Of a stretch of 64,000 nt of DNA, positions 36,124-44,448 are shown in pieces. The translations under genes were made by a program, and so were the position numbers. A model generated the notes under the pieces. That model made no database searches. It was not told the DNA's origin and saw nothing but the letters and a program-made list of their open reading frames with translations. Each line of letters opens with the position of its first letter. Positions within the stretch are counted from its first letter, which is position 1. Where the stretch lies: NCBI GenBank assembly GCA_900466575.1, contig UBMP01000016.1, positions 248,001 to 312,000 of the forward strand, read 5' to 3'. The stretch is from Hyphomicrobiales bacterium. Lineage in GTDB: Bacteria > Pseudomonadota > Alphaproteobacteria > Rhizobiales > Rhizobiaceae.

Positions 36124-37209
36124 TCAGATCCGCAGCTCGCTTTCCGCGTCGAACAGGGAGGCGAGGCTCATGTCATAGGCAAGCTTCACCTGAGCGCCCG
36201 GGCTGTAACGCCGGTTGCCGCCGATGCGCACCGACATGGACTGCCCGGCATGCTTGAGCCAGATCAGATTGTCGGCACCCATCGGCTCCTCGATTTCGAC
36301 GACAGCCTGATGCGTATTCACCGTCTCCGGCCCATCCACGCTGATATGTTCGGGACGTAGGCCAAGCACTGCCTTCGTCCCCGGCTGCAGCGGCCCCTTG
36401 GCCCGGTAACCGTCGAGCATGAAGGTCACGCCATTGGTCACGAAAGCCGGACGGCCATCGACGCTTGCGATTTCGCCCTTGAAAAAGTTCATCGCCGGCG
36501 AACCGATGAAGCCCGCAACATAGAGGTTCTTCGGCTCGTTGTAGATCGTCATCGGATCATCGAGTTGCTGAATGAGGCCGGAACGCATGATGGCGATGCG
36601 GTCGGCGAGCGTCAGCGCCTCGATCTGGTCATGCGTGACATAGATCATCGTGTTCTTGAGGTTCTGGTGCAGCCGCTTGATCTCGACGCGCAGCTCCGAA
36701 CGCAGCTTGGCATCAAGGTTCGAAAGCGGCTCGTCGAAGAGGAACACGTCCACATCGCGCACCAACGCGCGACCGATGGCGACGCGCTGGCGCTGGCCGC
36801 CGGAAAGCGCCGCCGGCTTGCGCTGAAGGAGCGGACCAATCTGCAGGATTTCGGAAGCCCGCGCCACGCGCTTGTCGATCTCCGCCTTGTCCATGCCCGA
36901 GATGCGCAAGCCGAAGGAAAGGTTCTTTTCGACCGTCATCTGCGGATAGAGCGCATAGGACTGGAAAACCATGCCGATACCGCGATCCTTGGGTTCCTCC
37001 CACGTGACGTTGTGGTTCTTGATGAAGATCTGTCCGTCGGTCGGCTCGAGCAGGCCGGCGATGCAGTTGAGCAGCGTCGACTTCCCGCAGCCGGACGAGC
37101 CGAGGAGAACGAGAAACTCGCCGTCCTTGATGTCGAGATTGAGCTTGTCCAGCACGGTGATCGCGCCGAATTTCAGCGTCAGATCCTTGACCGAAACACT
37201 CGTATTCAT
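36124..37209 (-). CDS. Carbohydrate ABC transporter ATPase (MalK/UgpC type)
   Basis: A 361-residue ATPase. Walker A is GSSGCGKST (about 37-45), Q-loop FQSYALYPQM, signature LSGGQRQRVAIGRAL, Walker B VFLFDEPLSNLDAKLR, and the switch histidine in YVTHDQIEAL. The C-terminal TOBE/MalK regulatory region spans about 240-361. It energises the importer made of the two permeases just upstream; it lies 4 bp after the second permease gene. Strictly it could also serve other sugar permeases, as MalK-type ATPases sometimes do. Confidence 0.93.
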   Translation of the reverse strand: MNTSVSVKDLTLKFGAITVLDKLNLDIKDGEFLVLLGSSGCGKSTLLNCIAGLLEPTDGQIFIKNHNVTWEEPKDRGIGMVFQSYALYPQMTVEKNLSFGLRISGMDKAEIDKRVARASEILQIGPLLQRKPAALSGGQRQRVAIGRALVRDVDVFLFDEPLSNLDAKLRSELRVEIKRLHQNLKNTMIYVTHDQIEALTLADRIAIMRSGLIQQLDDPMTIYNEPKNLYVAGFIGSPAMNFFKGEIASVDGRPAFVTNGVTFMLDGYRAKGPLQPGTKAVLGLRPEHISVDGPETVNTHQAVVEIEEPMGADNLIWLKHAGQSMSVRIGGNRRYSPGAQVKLAYDMSLASLFDAESELRI

Positions 37210-37213
37210 TTGA

Positions 37214-38155
37214 TTATCCCTTTACAGCGCCGGCGGCGATACCGCGCACGAACAATTTGCCCGAGACGAAATAGACGATGAGCGGCACAAGCCCTGTCAG
37301 AATGGTCGCGGCCATGTTGACGTTGTATTCCTTGACCCCCTGGACGGAGTTCACGATGTTGTTGAGCTGAACCGTCATCGGGTAGTATTCCGGACGGGTG
37401 AACACGACCCCGAAGAGGAAGTCGTTCCAGATGCCTGTGATCTGGATGATCATGGCGACCACGAAGATCGGCAGAGACATCGGCAGCATGATCCGGAAAT
37501 AGATGTTCCAGAACCCTGCCCCGTCGACGCGCGCCGCCTTGAACAACTCCTCCGGCAATGACGCGAAGTAGTTGCGGAAGAGCAGCGTCAGGATCGGCAT
37601 GCCGAAGATCGTGTGCACGATGATCAGGCCGGACAACGTGCCGTAAATGCCCATTTCCCTGAGCACGATCACGATCGGATAGATCATGACCTGATAGGGA
37701 ATGAAGGCACCGATCACGAGAACGGTGAAGAAGGTCTCCATGCCTTTGAAGCGCCAGTTGGCCAGCGCATAGCCGTTGATGGAGGCAATCAGGATCGAGA
37801 TGATGACCGACGGGATGGTGATGCGCACCGAATTGCCGAAGCCGCGTGACAGCCCATCGCAATTGAGACCCGTGCAGGCCTGCGCCCAGGCCTTGACCCA
37901 GGGTTCGAAGGTGATTTCGACCGGCGGCGAGAAGATGTTGCCCATACGGATTTCAGGCATCGACTTCAGCGACGTAACGACCATCACGTAGAGCGGCACG
38001 AGATAGTAGATCGCGGCCAGCCCCAGCGTGCCGTAGAGCACGATGTTGCGGGTCGAGAAGATCGGCCGCGGGCGGTTTCCACGCGGGCCGGACAAGGAGC
38101 CGGACGATGCATCTGCTGCGGCAGCGACCGTATTGAGTGTTGCCTGATCAGCCAC
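37214..38155 (-). CDS. Carbohydrate ABC transporter permease 2 (MalG-like)
   Basis: A 313-residue inner-membrane permease of the binding-protein-dependent sugar family. About six transmembrane helices are visible, starting with IVLYGTLGLAAIYYLVPLYVMVV. The EAA coupling loop is AARVDGAGFWNIYFRIMLPMSLP (its Gly as in EAA-G). A hydrophilic N-terminal region of about 30 residues precedes the first helix. It starts inside the previous permease gene (8-bp overlap), which indicates coupled translation. Confidence 0.93.
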   Translation of the reverse strand: MADQATLNTVAAAADASSGSLSGPRGNRPRPIFSTRNIVLYGTLGLAAIYYLVPLYVMVVTSLKSMPEIRMGNIFSPPVEITFEPWVKAWAQACTGLNCDGLSRGFGNSVRITIPSVIISILIASINGYALANWRFKGMETFFTVLVIGAFIPYQVMIYPIVIVLREMGIYGTLSGLIIVHTIFGMPILTLLFRNYFASLPEELFKAARVDGAGFWNIYFRIMLPMSLPIFVVAMIIQITGIWNDFLFGVVFTRPEYYPMTVQLNNIVNSVQGVKEYNVNMAATILTGLVPLIVYFVSGKLFVRGIAAGAVKG

Positions 38156-39050
38156 GCTTGTTCCCTCCGAATTCGAGATAGGCCCAGGGAATGATGATGA
38201 TCGAGATGGTGATCAGCATCATGGTGGAGGCGGCAAAGCCCTGCCCCAGGTTCTGCGCCTGGAACATGTAGTCGTAGACATACTTGGCCGGCACTTCGGA
38301 GGCGATGCCGGGCCCGCCGCTGGTCTGCGCGACGACAAGGTCGTAGACCTTCACGATGCCGCTGGCGACGATGACGAGCGTTGTGATGAAGACCGGGCGC
38401 ATCATCGGGATGATGATCAGCAGATAGGTCTTGACCATCGGAATGCCGTCGACGCGCGACGCTTTCCAGATATCCTCGTCGATGCCGCGAAGTCCGGCCA
38501 GCATCAACACCATGACAAGACCCGTGCCCTGCCAAAGTGCCGCAATGAGAACCCCGTAGATGACGATTGACTGCGTGTAGAGCGGATTGAAGGTGAAACC
38601 GGTCCAGCCGAGCGATCGCACCACGTGCTGTGCCCCGAAATCCGGGTTCAGCAGCCACTGCCACACAAGCCCGGTCACGATGAAGGACAGCGCGAACGGA
38701 TAGAGGAAGATCGTCCGAAAGACATTCTCGAACCGGATCTTCTGGTCCATGAAGGCGGCGAGCACAAAGCCGATGACGAAGCTGAAGATCAGCGCGAAGA
38801 CGCCATAGATCGCGAGGTTTTCGATGGAAACGATCCAGCGCTCCGACGCCCATAGCCGCTCATACTGATCAAAGCCGACAAATTTCGCCCTGGGCAGGAG
38901 CTTGGAATTGGTGAAGGAATAGAACACCGTCCAGAGGGTGCCACCCAGAAACACGACCAGGGCCGTCAGGATCATGGGTATGGACGCAATTTTGGAATTG
39001 AGATTGCGCAATAGCGTGTTGGGCCGCCGAACGACCTGGTAATCGGTCAT
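38148..39050 (-). CDS. Carbohydrate ABC transporter permease 1 (MalF-like)
   Basis: A 300-residue permease partnering with the one at 37214. Six or so transmembrane segments are visible, the first at IPMILTALVVFLGGTLWTVFYSF. The EAA loop reads KASRVDGIPMVKTYLLIIIPMM. The start is placed at 39050 (MTDYQVV) because the in-frame sequence upstream is non-conserved and overlaps the hairpin region. A 153-bp gap with a long hairpin separates it from the binding-protein gene. Confidence 0.92.
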   Translation of the reverse strand: MTDYQVVRRPNTLLRNLNSKIASIPMILTALVVFLGGTLWTVFYSFTNSKLLPRAKFVGFDQYERLWASERWIVSIENLAIYGVFALIFSFVIGFVLAAFMDQKIRFENVFRTIFLYPFALSFIVTGLVWQWLLNPDFGAQHVVRSLGWTGFTFNPLYTQSIVIYGVLIAALWQGTGLVMVLMLAGLRGIDEDIWKASRVDGIPMVKTYLLIIIPMMRPVFITTLVIVASGIVKVYDLVVAQTSGGPGIASEVPAKYVYDYMFQAQNLGQGFAASTMMLITISIIIIPWAYLEFGGNKRG

Positions 39051-39085
39051 GACTGAAACTCCCCTGTCGCGAACCTGAGACGGGA

Positions 39086-39093
39086 AAGCGCTT
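39086..39093. promoter_or_regulatory. LacI-type AAGCGCTT palindrome before permease 1
   Basis: AAGCGCTT within GGGAAAGCGCTTAGG lies 36 bp before the permease start. It resembles LacI-family half-sites but differs from the AACGTT cores near the LacI gene, so its role is uncertain. Confidence 0.2.
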
Positions 39094-39152
39094 AGGCGCC
39101 GCCCCCTCATGCTTCGAATCGAGCAGCGACAGGTGCCGCCGCCCGCTTCGAA

Positions 39153-39194
39153 CACGATCGGGCAAGGCGGACCTACCGCCCACGCCCGATCATG
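39153..39194 (-). other. Long composite hairpin after the sugar-binding-protein gene
   Basis: GATCGGGC (39156-39163) pairs with GCCCGATC (39184-39191), and inside it GGCGG (39166-39170) pairs with CCGCC (39176-39180). It begins 10-50 bp after the binding-protein stop. Hairpins here commonly protect the upstream message so that the binding protein outnumbers the permeases; that role is inferred. Confidence 0.6.
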
Positions 39195-39203
39195 TCTGCC
39201 ACA

Positions 39204-40439
39204 TCAGTCAGCGTTGGAGATAATCTCTGCGAACTTCTTCTGCGCAGCTTCCGGCGTCATCGAAGCATCGGCGAAGAACTGCGAGAACAGGTCTTCCTTC
39301 TGCTTCTGGCTGTCGGCCGAAAGCAGCTGGTCGGTGGACTCGATCACATTGCCCTTGGCCAGAATGTCGAGACCCTTCTTCATGCAGTCATTGGCGGCTG
39401 CAAGGTCGACGTCACCGCGAACGGGCAGCGAGCCCTTCTTCAGGTTGAAGGCGACCTGCGTCGTGGGTGCCAGGAGCGTTTCGGCCAGAACCATCTGCGC
39501 CTTCTGCTTGTCGGCGTCCTTCAGCTTCGGGAAGTAGAAGGCGTCGCCGTTCGTGGAGATGATCGGATTCACACCGAGGCCCGGAAGGCAGGTATAATCC
39601 TTGCCGGCGACCTTGCCGGCGACGGCAAATTCGCCCTGCGCCCAGTCACCCATGATCTGGCCGCCGGCCTTGCCGGTGATGACCAGGTTCGTGGCCTGGT
39701 TCCAGTCCTGGACATTCGAGCCCTTGGACATGCGGCGCGCATCGTCAGCAGCCTTGAAGACCTTGGCGATCTCCGGGCCGGCCGCGACCTTGGCGTCCTT
39801 GTCCTTGAACACCTTGAGGAAGTTGTCCTTGCCGGCGATCGCGACCATCAGCACGTCGAAAGCGCCGGAGGCCTGCCACGGCTGACCGCCAACGGCGAGC
39901 GGAATGATGCCGGCCTTTTCGAGCGCCGGAGCAGCCTTGACGAACTCGTCCCAGTTCTTCGGAACATCAATGCCGGCCTTCTTGAAGGCGTCATTGGAAA
40001 GCCACAGCCACTGCCAAGAGTGGATGTTGACCGGGGCGCAATAGATGTGGCCGTCGATCGTGCAGCTGTCGAGCAGGCTGGCCGGACGGATGATTTCCTT
40101 CCACTTCCCCTTGGCGGCGACCTCGTCGAGGTTCTGCATCAGGCCCGATTGCACGAGCTCTTCAGCCTGACGACCATGGTTGAACTGCGTGGCGCCCATC
40201 GGGTCGCCGCCGGTGATGCGGCTGACCATGATCGGACGGGCGGTGCCGCCAGAACCGGCAATTGCGCCGTCGACCCATTTATTGCCGGTTGCGTTGAATG
40301 CCTTTGCAAGCTCGGCGACAGCGGCAGCCTCCCCGCCCGATGTCCACCAATGCGTCACTTCAAGATCGGTGGCCTGAGCTGCGCCAACAGAAAGCGTCAC
40401 GGATGCTGCGAGTGCAGCAGCCAGAGAACGAATATTCAT
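39204..40439 (-). CDS. Sugar ABC transporter substrate-binding protein
   Basis: A 411-residue periplasmic solute-binding protein, family 1. The signal peptide runs to about AAQA (residue 22), and the mature start LEVTHWWTSGGEAAAV is typical of glucose/oligosaccharide-binding proteins of this type. Aromatic residues that could stack on sugar are in HSWQWLWLS, GGQPWQASG and DWAQGE. A GGGAGGAA site precedes the ATG. First gene of the minus-strand operon; a LacI-type operator lies at 40454-40467, 15 bp before the start. Confidence 0.93.
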   Translation of the reverse strand: MNIRSLAAALAASVTLSVGAAQATDLEVTHWWTSGGEAAAVAELAKAFNATGNKWVDGAIAGSGGTARPIMVSRITGGDPMGATQFNHGRQAEELVQSGLMQNLDEVAAKGKWKEIIRPASLLDSCTIDGHIYCAPVNIHSWQWLWLSNDAFKKAGIDVPKNWDEFVKAAPALEKAGIIPLAVGGQPWQASGAFDVLMVAIAGKDNFLKVFKDKDAKVAAGPEIAKVFKAADDARRMSKGSNVQDWNQATNLVITGKAGGQIMGDWAQGEFAVAGKVAGKDYTCLPGLGVNPIISTNGDAFYFPKLKDADKQKAQMVLAETLLAPTTQVAFNLKKGSLPVRGDVDLAAANDCMKKGLDILAKGNVIESTDQLLSADSQKQKEDLFSQFFADASMTPEAAQKKFAEIISNAD

Positions 40440-40453
40440 GAGTTCCTCCCTCA

Positions 40454-40467
40454 CTGAAACGTTACCG
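40454..40467. promoter_or_regulatory. LacI-type operator O1, before the sugar operon
   Basis: CTGAAACGTTACCG matches 12 of 14 positions of the palindrome at 40763-40776 and shares the AACGTT centre. It sits 15 bp upstream of the binding-protein start, where a bound repressor would block transcription. Confidence 0.65.
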
Positions 40468-40760
40468 GAAAAACTTATGACAAAGCCCTGAAACACGCAA
40501 CCGACTCCGTCAAAAATTTTTTTCTTCCCCGAAAATAATCGTTTTCCGTGTGCACCAGCCGAGCAGCGGGATCACAGCCTCCGCTGCGGAATGCCTGGAA
40601 AATTATCAGCAAAATACTGTAATTCCTATGTTTTATAAGATGGCCGAGCTTTTTATCATCGCAATGCGAAATCGCGACGCAACATATGATTGCTGTTTTG
40701 CAAAAAAGTGTCTCCATGGAAAATCTCCCACCAGGGGCGAAAGAATGGGCTCGACATTTG

Positions 40761-40778
40761 ATCTGTAACGTTACAGAT
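40761..40778. promoter_or_regulatory. LacI-type operator O2, perfect 18-bp palindrome
   Basis: ATCTGTAACGTTACAGAT is a perfect 18-bp inverted repeat about 100 bp before the LacI gene. The central CG step and the TGTAACGTTACA form are typical of LacI-family sites. Autoregulation is inferred. Confidence 0.75.
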
Positions 40779-40876
40779 TTACCGCCCTTCCAATCGTCGG
40801 GTGCAGCATTGACCTTGCCCGGCAGACCGTTAAGAATCCGGCAGGCAGAAGCATGGCATCACGAAGGAGCGGAACA

Positions 40877-41929
40877 GTGTCGGGATCGGATCGGGTGAGC
40901 GCCGGCAAGGTTCACACGCCCCAAATGTTGGACGGCGAGCGTCCGACGCTGAAGACGATCGCCTATCTGACGGGTCTCGGAGTGACGACGGTTTCACGGG
41001 CGCTCAAGGATGCACCCGACATTGGCGCAGAAACGAAGGAGCGTGTACGGCTGGTCGCGCGCCAGCTTGGCTACCAGCCAAACCGCGCCGGCGTCCGCCT
41101 GCGCACCGGCAAGACCAATGTGATTGCCCTCGTGCTTGGCATGGACGCCGAAATCATGTCCATGACGGGCCGCATGGTCTACGGCATTTCGCAGGTTCTG
41201 ACGGGCACGCCCTACCATCTCGTCCTGACGCCGCACATCAACAGTTCCGACCCGATGGTCCCGGTCCGTTACATCGCCGACACCGGATCGGCTGACGGGG
41301 TCATCCTCTCTCGAACCGAGCCGGACGACGCACGGGTCCGTTTCCTGACCGAGCGGAATATCCCCTTCGTCACCCATGGCCGCACGGCTATGGGCGTCAT
41401 CCATCCGTACCACGATTTCGACAACGAGGCCTTTGCCTATAAGGCCGTCGAGCGGCTGGCCGCGCGCGGACGCAGGCGCATCGCCATCATGCGCCCGCCC
41501 ACTCAGCTGACCTATTCAGGCCACACGATGAACGGCTTTCGGAACGGCCTGAGGGACCTCGGTCTTGAAGAGGTTCCATTCGACTGGATCGACATTGAAT
41601 CCCCTGCGGCCGTGCAGAAAGATGCCGTCGAAACATTGATGCGTGGCCCCGATGCGCCGGACGGGCTGATCTGTTGTTCCGGAAGCTCGGCCATTGCCGC
41701 AGCGGCAGGCATCGCTTTCAGCGGCAAGACGATCGGCCGGGACATCGACATGGCCGCCAAGGAGTCCGCCGGCGTCCTACCCTGGTTTCAGCCGCAGATC
41801 ATCGCCATGAACGAGGATTTCACCAGCGCCGGGCGCGAACTCGCCCGCGCCTTGCTCGCGCGTATCGGAGGGACAGACCCGGCCGCCCTGCAAAGCATCG
41901 ACATGTCGACCTGGGCCGACGAAGCCTGA
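40877..41929 (+). CDS. LacI-family transcriptional regulator
   Basis: A 350-residue repressor. The helix-turn-helix is TLKTIAYLTGLGVTTVSRAL with the hinge helix following (LARQLGYQPNRAG type: VARQLGYQPNRAGVRLR). The periplasmic-binding-like effector domain begins at NVIALVLGMD and contains GRTAMGVIHPYHDFDNEAFAY. I choose the GTG at 40877, preceded by AAGGAG; an ATG at 40853 has a weaker site. It is divergent from the sugar operon and probably controls it through the two AACGTT palindromes, with a sugar as inducer. Confidence 0.9.
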   Translation: MSGSDRVSAGKVHTPQMLDGERPTLKTIAYLTGLGVTTVSRALKDAPDIGAETKERVRLVARQLGYQPNRAGVRLRTGKTNVIALVLGMDAEIMSMTGRMVYGISQVLTGTPYHLVLTPHINSSDPMVPVRYIADTGSADGVILSRTEPDDARVRFLTERNIPFVTHGRTAMGVIHPYHDFDNEAFAYKAVERLAARGRRRIAIMRPPTQLTYSGHTMNGFRNGLRDLGLEEVPFDWIDIESPAAVQKDAVETLMRGPDAPDGLICCSGSSAIAAAAGIAFSGKTIGRDIDMAAKESAGVLPWFQPQIIAMNEDFTSAGRELARALLARIGGTDPAALQSIDMSTWADEA

Positions 41930-41950
41930 TGCTTCCGCTTCCCATCGATG

Positions 41951-42802
41951 TCAGAGTGTTATTTCCATGCCGTCCCGACCGACAATCAGCTCGCCGGCAT
42001 AGGCCTCTGCCACTGCCGCGCGCCAATGCGCTTCCGTGAAATCCGGATCGTCTGCCGGAATCATGTGATTAAGCGCCAACTGCTTGACCCCGGCCATCGC
42101 GGCAATCCGCCCGGCATCGGCAGCGAATGTGTGCGAGGCGACGAGATGCTCCCGAAGCCGTGCGCCATTGCCCGTGCGGCGGATGAGGCTTTCCAGTCCC
42201 TCCGGCAGCATCGCCTCGTGGATGAGCAGGTCTGCCCCACGGGCAAATTCCGCGAGCGGCGGATGAAAGGCCGTGTCGCCAGAAAACACGGCGACACCCG
42301 ACGCCATCTCAACCCGGAAGGCAAAACAATCCGCAAGCGGCGGATGCGGTACGCGAAGCGCCGTGACCCTGAAGCCTGTCTCCTCGAGAACGACGCCTTC
42401 GTCGATTTCCGTCACCGTGACGAGATCGGCCAGAACCGGCCGTCCCTCATCGACAATGCGGGTCGAGATGTCGACCACAAGCGAGGCGAGAAAATCGCGC
42501 CAGACCGCCGCGACACCTTTCGGTCCATAGACCTTGACCGGCGTTGAAAGACCGGAAGTCCAGGCGGTATGAATGAGCCCGCCCAGCTCCAGAACATGGT
42601 CGGAATGAAGATGCGTCACCAGAATGTGGCTGAGCCCCTTCAGCGGCACGCCGGCATTGACGATACCGCGCGAAACGCCGAGCGCGCAGTCAACGGCGAT
42701 CACGCGCCCGCCGGTTTCGATCAGGCTCGATGTCGGCGAAGGACCGCCCGGCCGGATGGCCGGACCGCCCTTGGTACCGAGCAGAACGATCCGCTCATTC
42801 AT
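41951..42802 (-). CDS. Metallo-beta-lactamase-fold hydrolase
   Basis: A 283-residue MBL-fold protein. The metal-binding motif HLHSDHVLELGGLIH is at about residues 64-78, with further ligands in VFSGDTAFHPP (Asp) and the C-terminal LNHMIPADD (His). The fold resembles the ribonuclease Z/arylsulfatase-like group. The substrate is unknown. Its ATG overlaps the gnd stop by 8 bp, so it is translated with gnd. It ends 21 bp from the convergent LacI gene. Confidence 0.87.
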   Translation of the reverse strand: MNERIVLLGTKGGPAIRPGGPSPTSSLIETGGRVIAVDCALGVSRGIVNAGVPLKGLSHILVTHLHSDHVLELGGLIHTAWTSGLSTPVKVYGPKGVAAVWRDFLASLVVDISTRIVDEGRPVLADLVTVTEIDEGVVLEETGFRVTALRVPHPPLADCFAFRVEMASGVAVFSGDTAFHPPLAEFARGADLLIHEAMLPEGLESLIRRTGNGARLREHLVASHTFAADAGRIAAMAGVKQLALNHMIPADDPDFTEAHWRAAVAEAYAGELIVGRDGMEITL

Positions 42803-44216
42803 TCAGGCCACTGCCCCAGGGACCATGATGGAAGTCCTTGCCGTCCAGACGGTCAAAACCATGCGCACCGAAGAAATCGCGCTGCGCCTGGATAAGATTC
42901 GCCGATCCTCGCGCCTGACGATAGCTGTCAAAATAGGAGAGAGCGGAGGAGAGTGCCGGCACTGGCAGACCGGCCGTGACCGCCGCTGCAACAACGCGGC
43001 GAAGCGATGGCAGGGCTTCCTTGACCATCGCCGAGAAGGCCGGCGTCATGATGAGGTTCTCGGCATCCGGCATGGCCGTAAACGCGCTGGTGATCTCATC
43101 GAGGAACTGCGAGCGGATGATGCAGCCGGCACGCCAGATCTTGGCAATGACCGGCATCGGCAGCGACCAGCCGAATTCCTTCGAGGCTTCCGACATGACG
43201 GCAAAGCCCTGCGCATAGGCTCCGATCTTGGCGGCAAACAACGCCAGTTCCAGATCGTCGAGACCCGCGCCGCTGGCATCGATTTTCCCGGGGGCAGAGC
43301 CGAAGACCTTCTCCGCAGCCGTGCGCTGGCTTTTCATGGAGGAGAGCACGCGTGCAGCCACAGCCGCTTCGATCGCCGTTGCCGGCACGCCGAGCTGCTG
43401 CGCCTCGATGACCGACCACTTGCCGGTGCCCTTCTGGCCGGCCTGATCCAGGATCATGTCGACCATCGGCCCGTCGCCATGCGGGTCTTTCGCCGCCAGC
43501 ACCTTCTCGGTGATTTCGATGAGATAGGAATTGAGACGGCCCTTGTTCCAGCCGCCAAAGATATTACCGATCTCGCTGGCCGACTTGCTCGCGCCATCGC
43601 GCAGCAGGCCGTAGATTTCGCCGATCATCTGCATGTCGGCATATTCGATGCCGTTATGGATCGTCTTGACGAAATGGCCGGCCCCATCCGCGCCGAGCCA
43701 GGCGCAGCAGTCTTCGCCGTTGAACTTGGCGGAAATGGACGTCAGGACCTTCTCGACGCGAGCATAGCTTTCCGGCGTCCCGCCGACCATGATAGACGGC
43801 CCATGGCGCGCGCCCTCTTCGCCGCCCGACACACCCATGCCGATAAAGGTCAGCCCCGTACCGTCCAGCTCCTTGAAGCGGCGGCGGGTGTCGTGGAAAT
43901 TGGCGTTGCCAGCGTCGATCACGATGTCGCCATTGGTCAGATAGGGCCGCAGATGCTGGATCTGATCATCCACCGGCTGGCCCGCCTTGATCATGATGAT
44001 GATCGGGCGCGGCGGGCGGATCGCCGCGATGAATTCTTCCATCGTGTGGCAGGGAATGATGCGCTCGGCGAGCGCGCCGGCCTCGGCGAAGAATTCATCC
44101 GTCTTCTCGGTCGTGCGGTTGAAAACCGCGATGCGGTTGCCTTTTTCGGCGATGTTGAGAGCGAGATTCGCCCCCATTACGCCCAAACCGATGAGACCGA
44201 TTTCTGCCTTTTCCAT
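42795..44216 (-). CDS. gnd: 6-phosphogluconate dehydrogenase (NADP+, decarboxylating)
   Basis: A 473-residue enzyme converting 6-phosphogluconate to ribulose 5-phosphate and CO2 in the oxidative pentose phosphate pathway. The Rossmann motif GLIGLGVMGANLALNIAEKG is at the start, followed by NRTTEKTDEF (NADP specificity), the substrate motif GGEEGARHGPSIM, and KTIHNGIEYADMQMIGE with the catalytic Lys. The C-terminal all-helical domain is complete. The start at 44216 is the conserved one; the frame runs on upstream without conserved sequence. The downstream MBL gene overlaps its stop. Confidence 0.96.
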   Translation of the reverse strand: MEKAEIGLIGLGVMGANLALNIAEKGNRIAVFNRTTEKTDEFFAEAGALAERIIPCHTMEEFIAAIRPPRPIIIMIKAGQPVDDQIQHLRPYLTNGDIVIDAGNANFHDTRRRFKELDGTGLTFIGMGVSGGEEGARHGPSIMVGGTPESYARVEKVLTSISAKFNGEDCCAWLGADGAGHFVKTIHNGIEYADMQMIGEIYGLLRDGASKSASEIGNIFGGWNKGRLNSYLIEITEKVLAAKDPHGDGPMVDMILDQAGQKGTGKWSVIEAQQLGVPATAIEAAVAARVLSSMKSQRTAAEKVFGSAPGKIDASGAGLDDLELALFAAKIGAYAQGFAVMSEASKEFGWSLPMPVIAKIWRAGCIIRSQFLDEITSAFTAMPDAENLIMTPAFSAMVKEALPSLRRVVAAAVTAGLPVPALSSALSYFDSYRQARGSANLIQAQRDFFGAHGFDRLDGKDFHHGPWGSGLNE

Positions 44217-44292
44217 GGGGATCACTCCAATGTTCTTATTGGAGTCTTTTTGGCACTCGATACCGTCATGGGCAAGAGCAAATCGATTAAGT

Positions 44293-44448
44293 TTATGTCT
44301 CCGGACGATCTTCCCCGTCGTCGAGCACCCGCCAGGAGGAGCCTTCAAGATCGTCATACTGGCCGCTTTTCAGCGACCAGAGGAAGGTCACAAGACCAAG
44401 TCCACCCATCGCCAGCGCGATCGGGATGAGATAGATGAGCACATTCAT
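44293..44448 (-). CDS. ccoS: cbb3 oxidase assembly protein CcoS
   Basis: A 51-residue protein needed for maturation of the cbb3 oxidase, probably for cofactor insertion into CcoN. It begins MNVLIYLIPIALAMGGLGLV, a single transmembrane helix, then FLWSLKSGQYDDLEGSSWR, the CcoS hallmark, and an acidic tail DDGEDRPET. The size fits the family. Its ATG overlaps the ccoI stop by 4 bp (ATGA), making it the last gene of ccoGHIS. Short enough to be missed by length cut-offs. Confidence 0.92.
   Translation of the reverse strand: MNVLIYLIPIALAMGGLGLVTFLWSLKSGQYDDLEGSSWRVLDDGEDRPET

Larger units (their letters stand above)
40440..40876. promoter_or_regulatory. Divergent regulatory region of the sugar operon
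   Basis: This 437-bp gap separates the binding-protein gene from the LacI gene. It is visibly AT-rich in the middle (about 40500-40720) and carries two related palindromes (listed separately), one near each gene. I find no convincing small gene in it. Confidence 0.6.

Noticed and set aside
33865-36360. Long plus-strand open frame across the GH2 gene
   Set aside because: Antisense shadow of the GH2 enzyme, which carries full domains and catalytic residues; the shadow has none.
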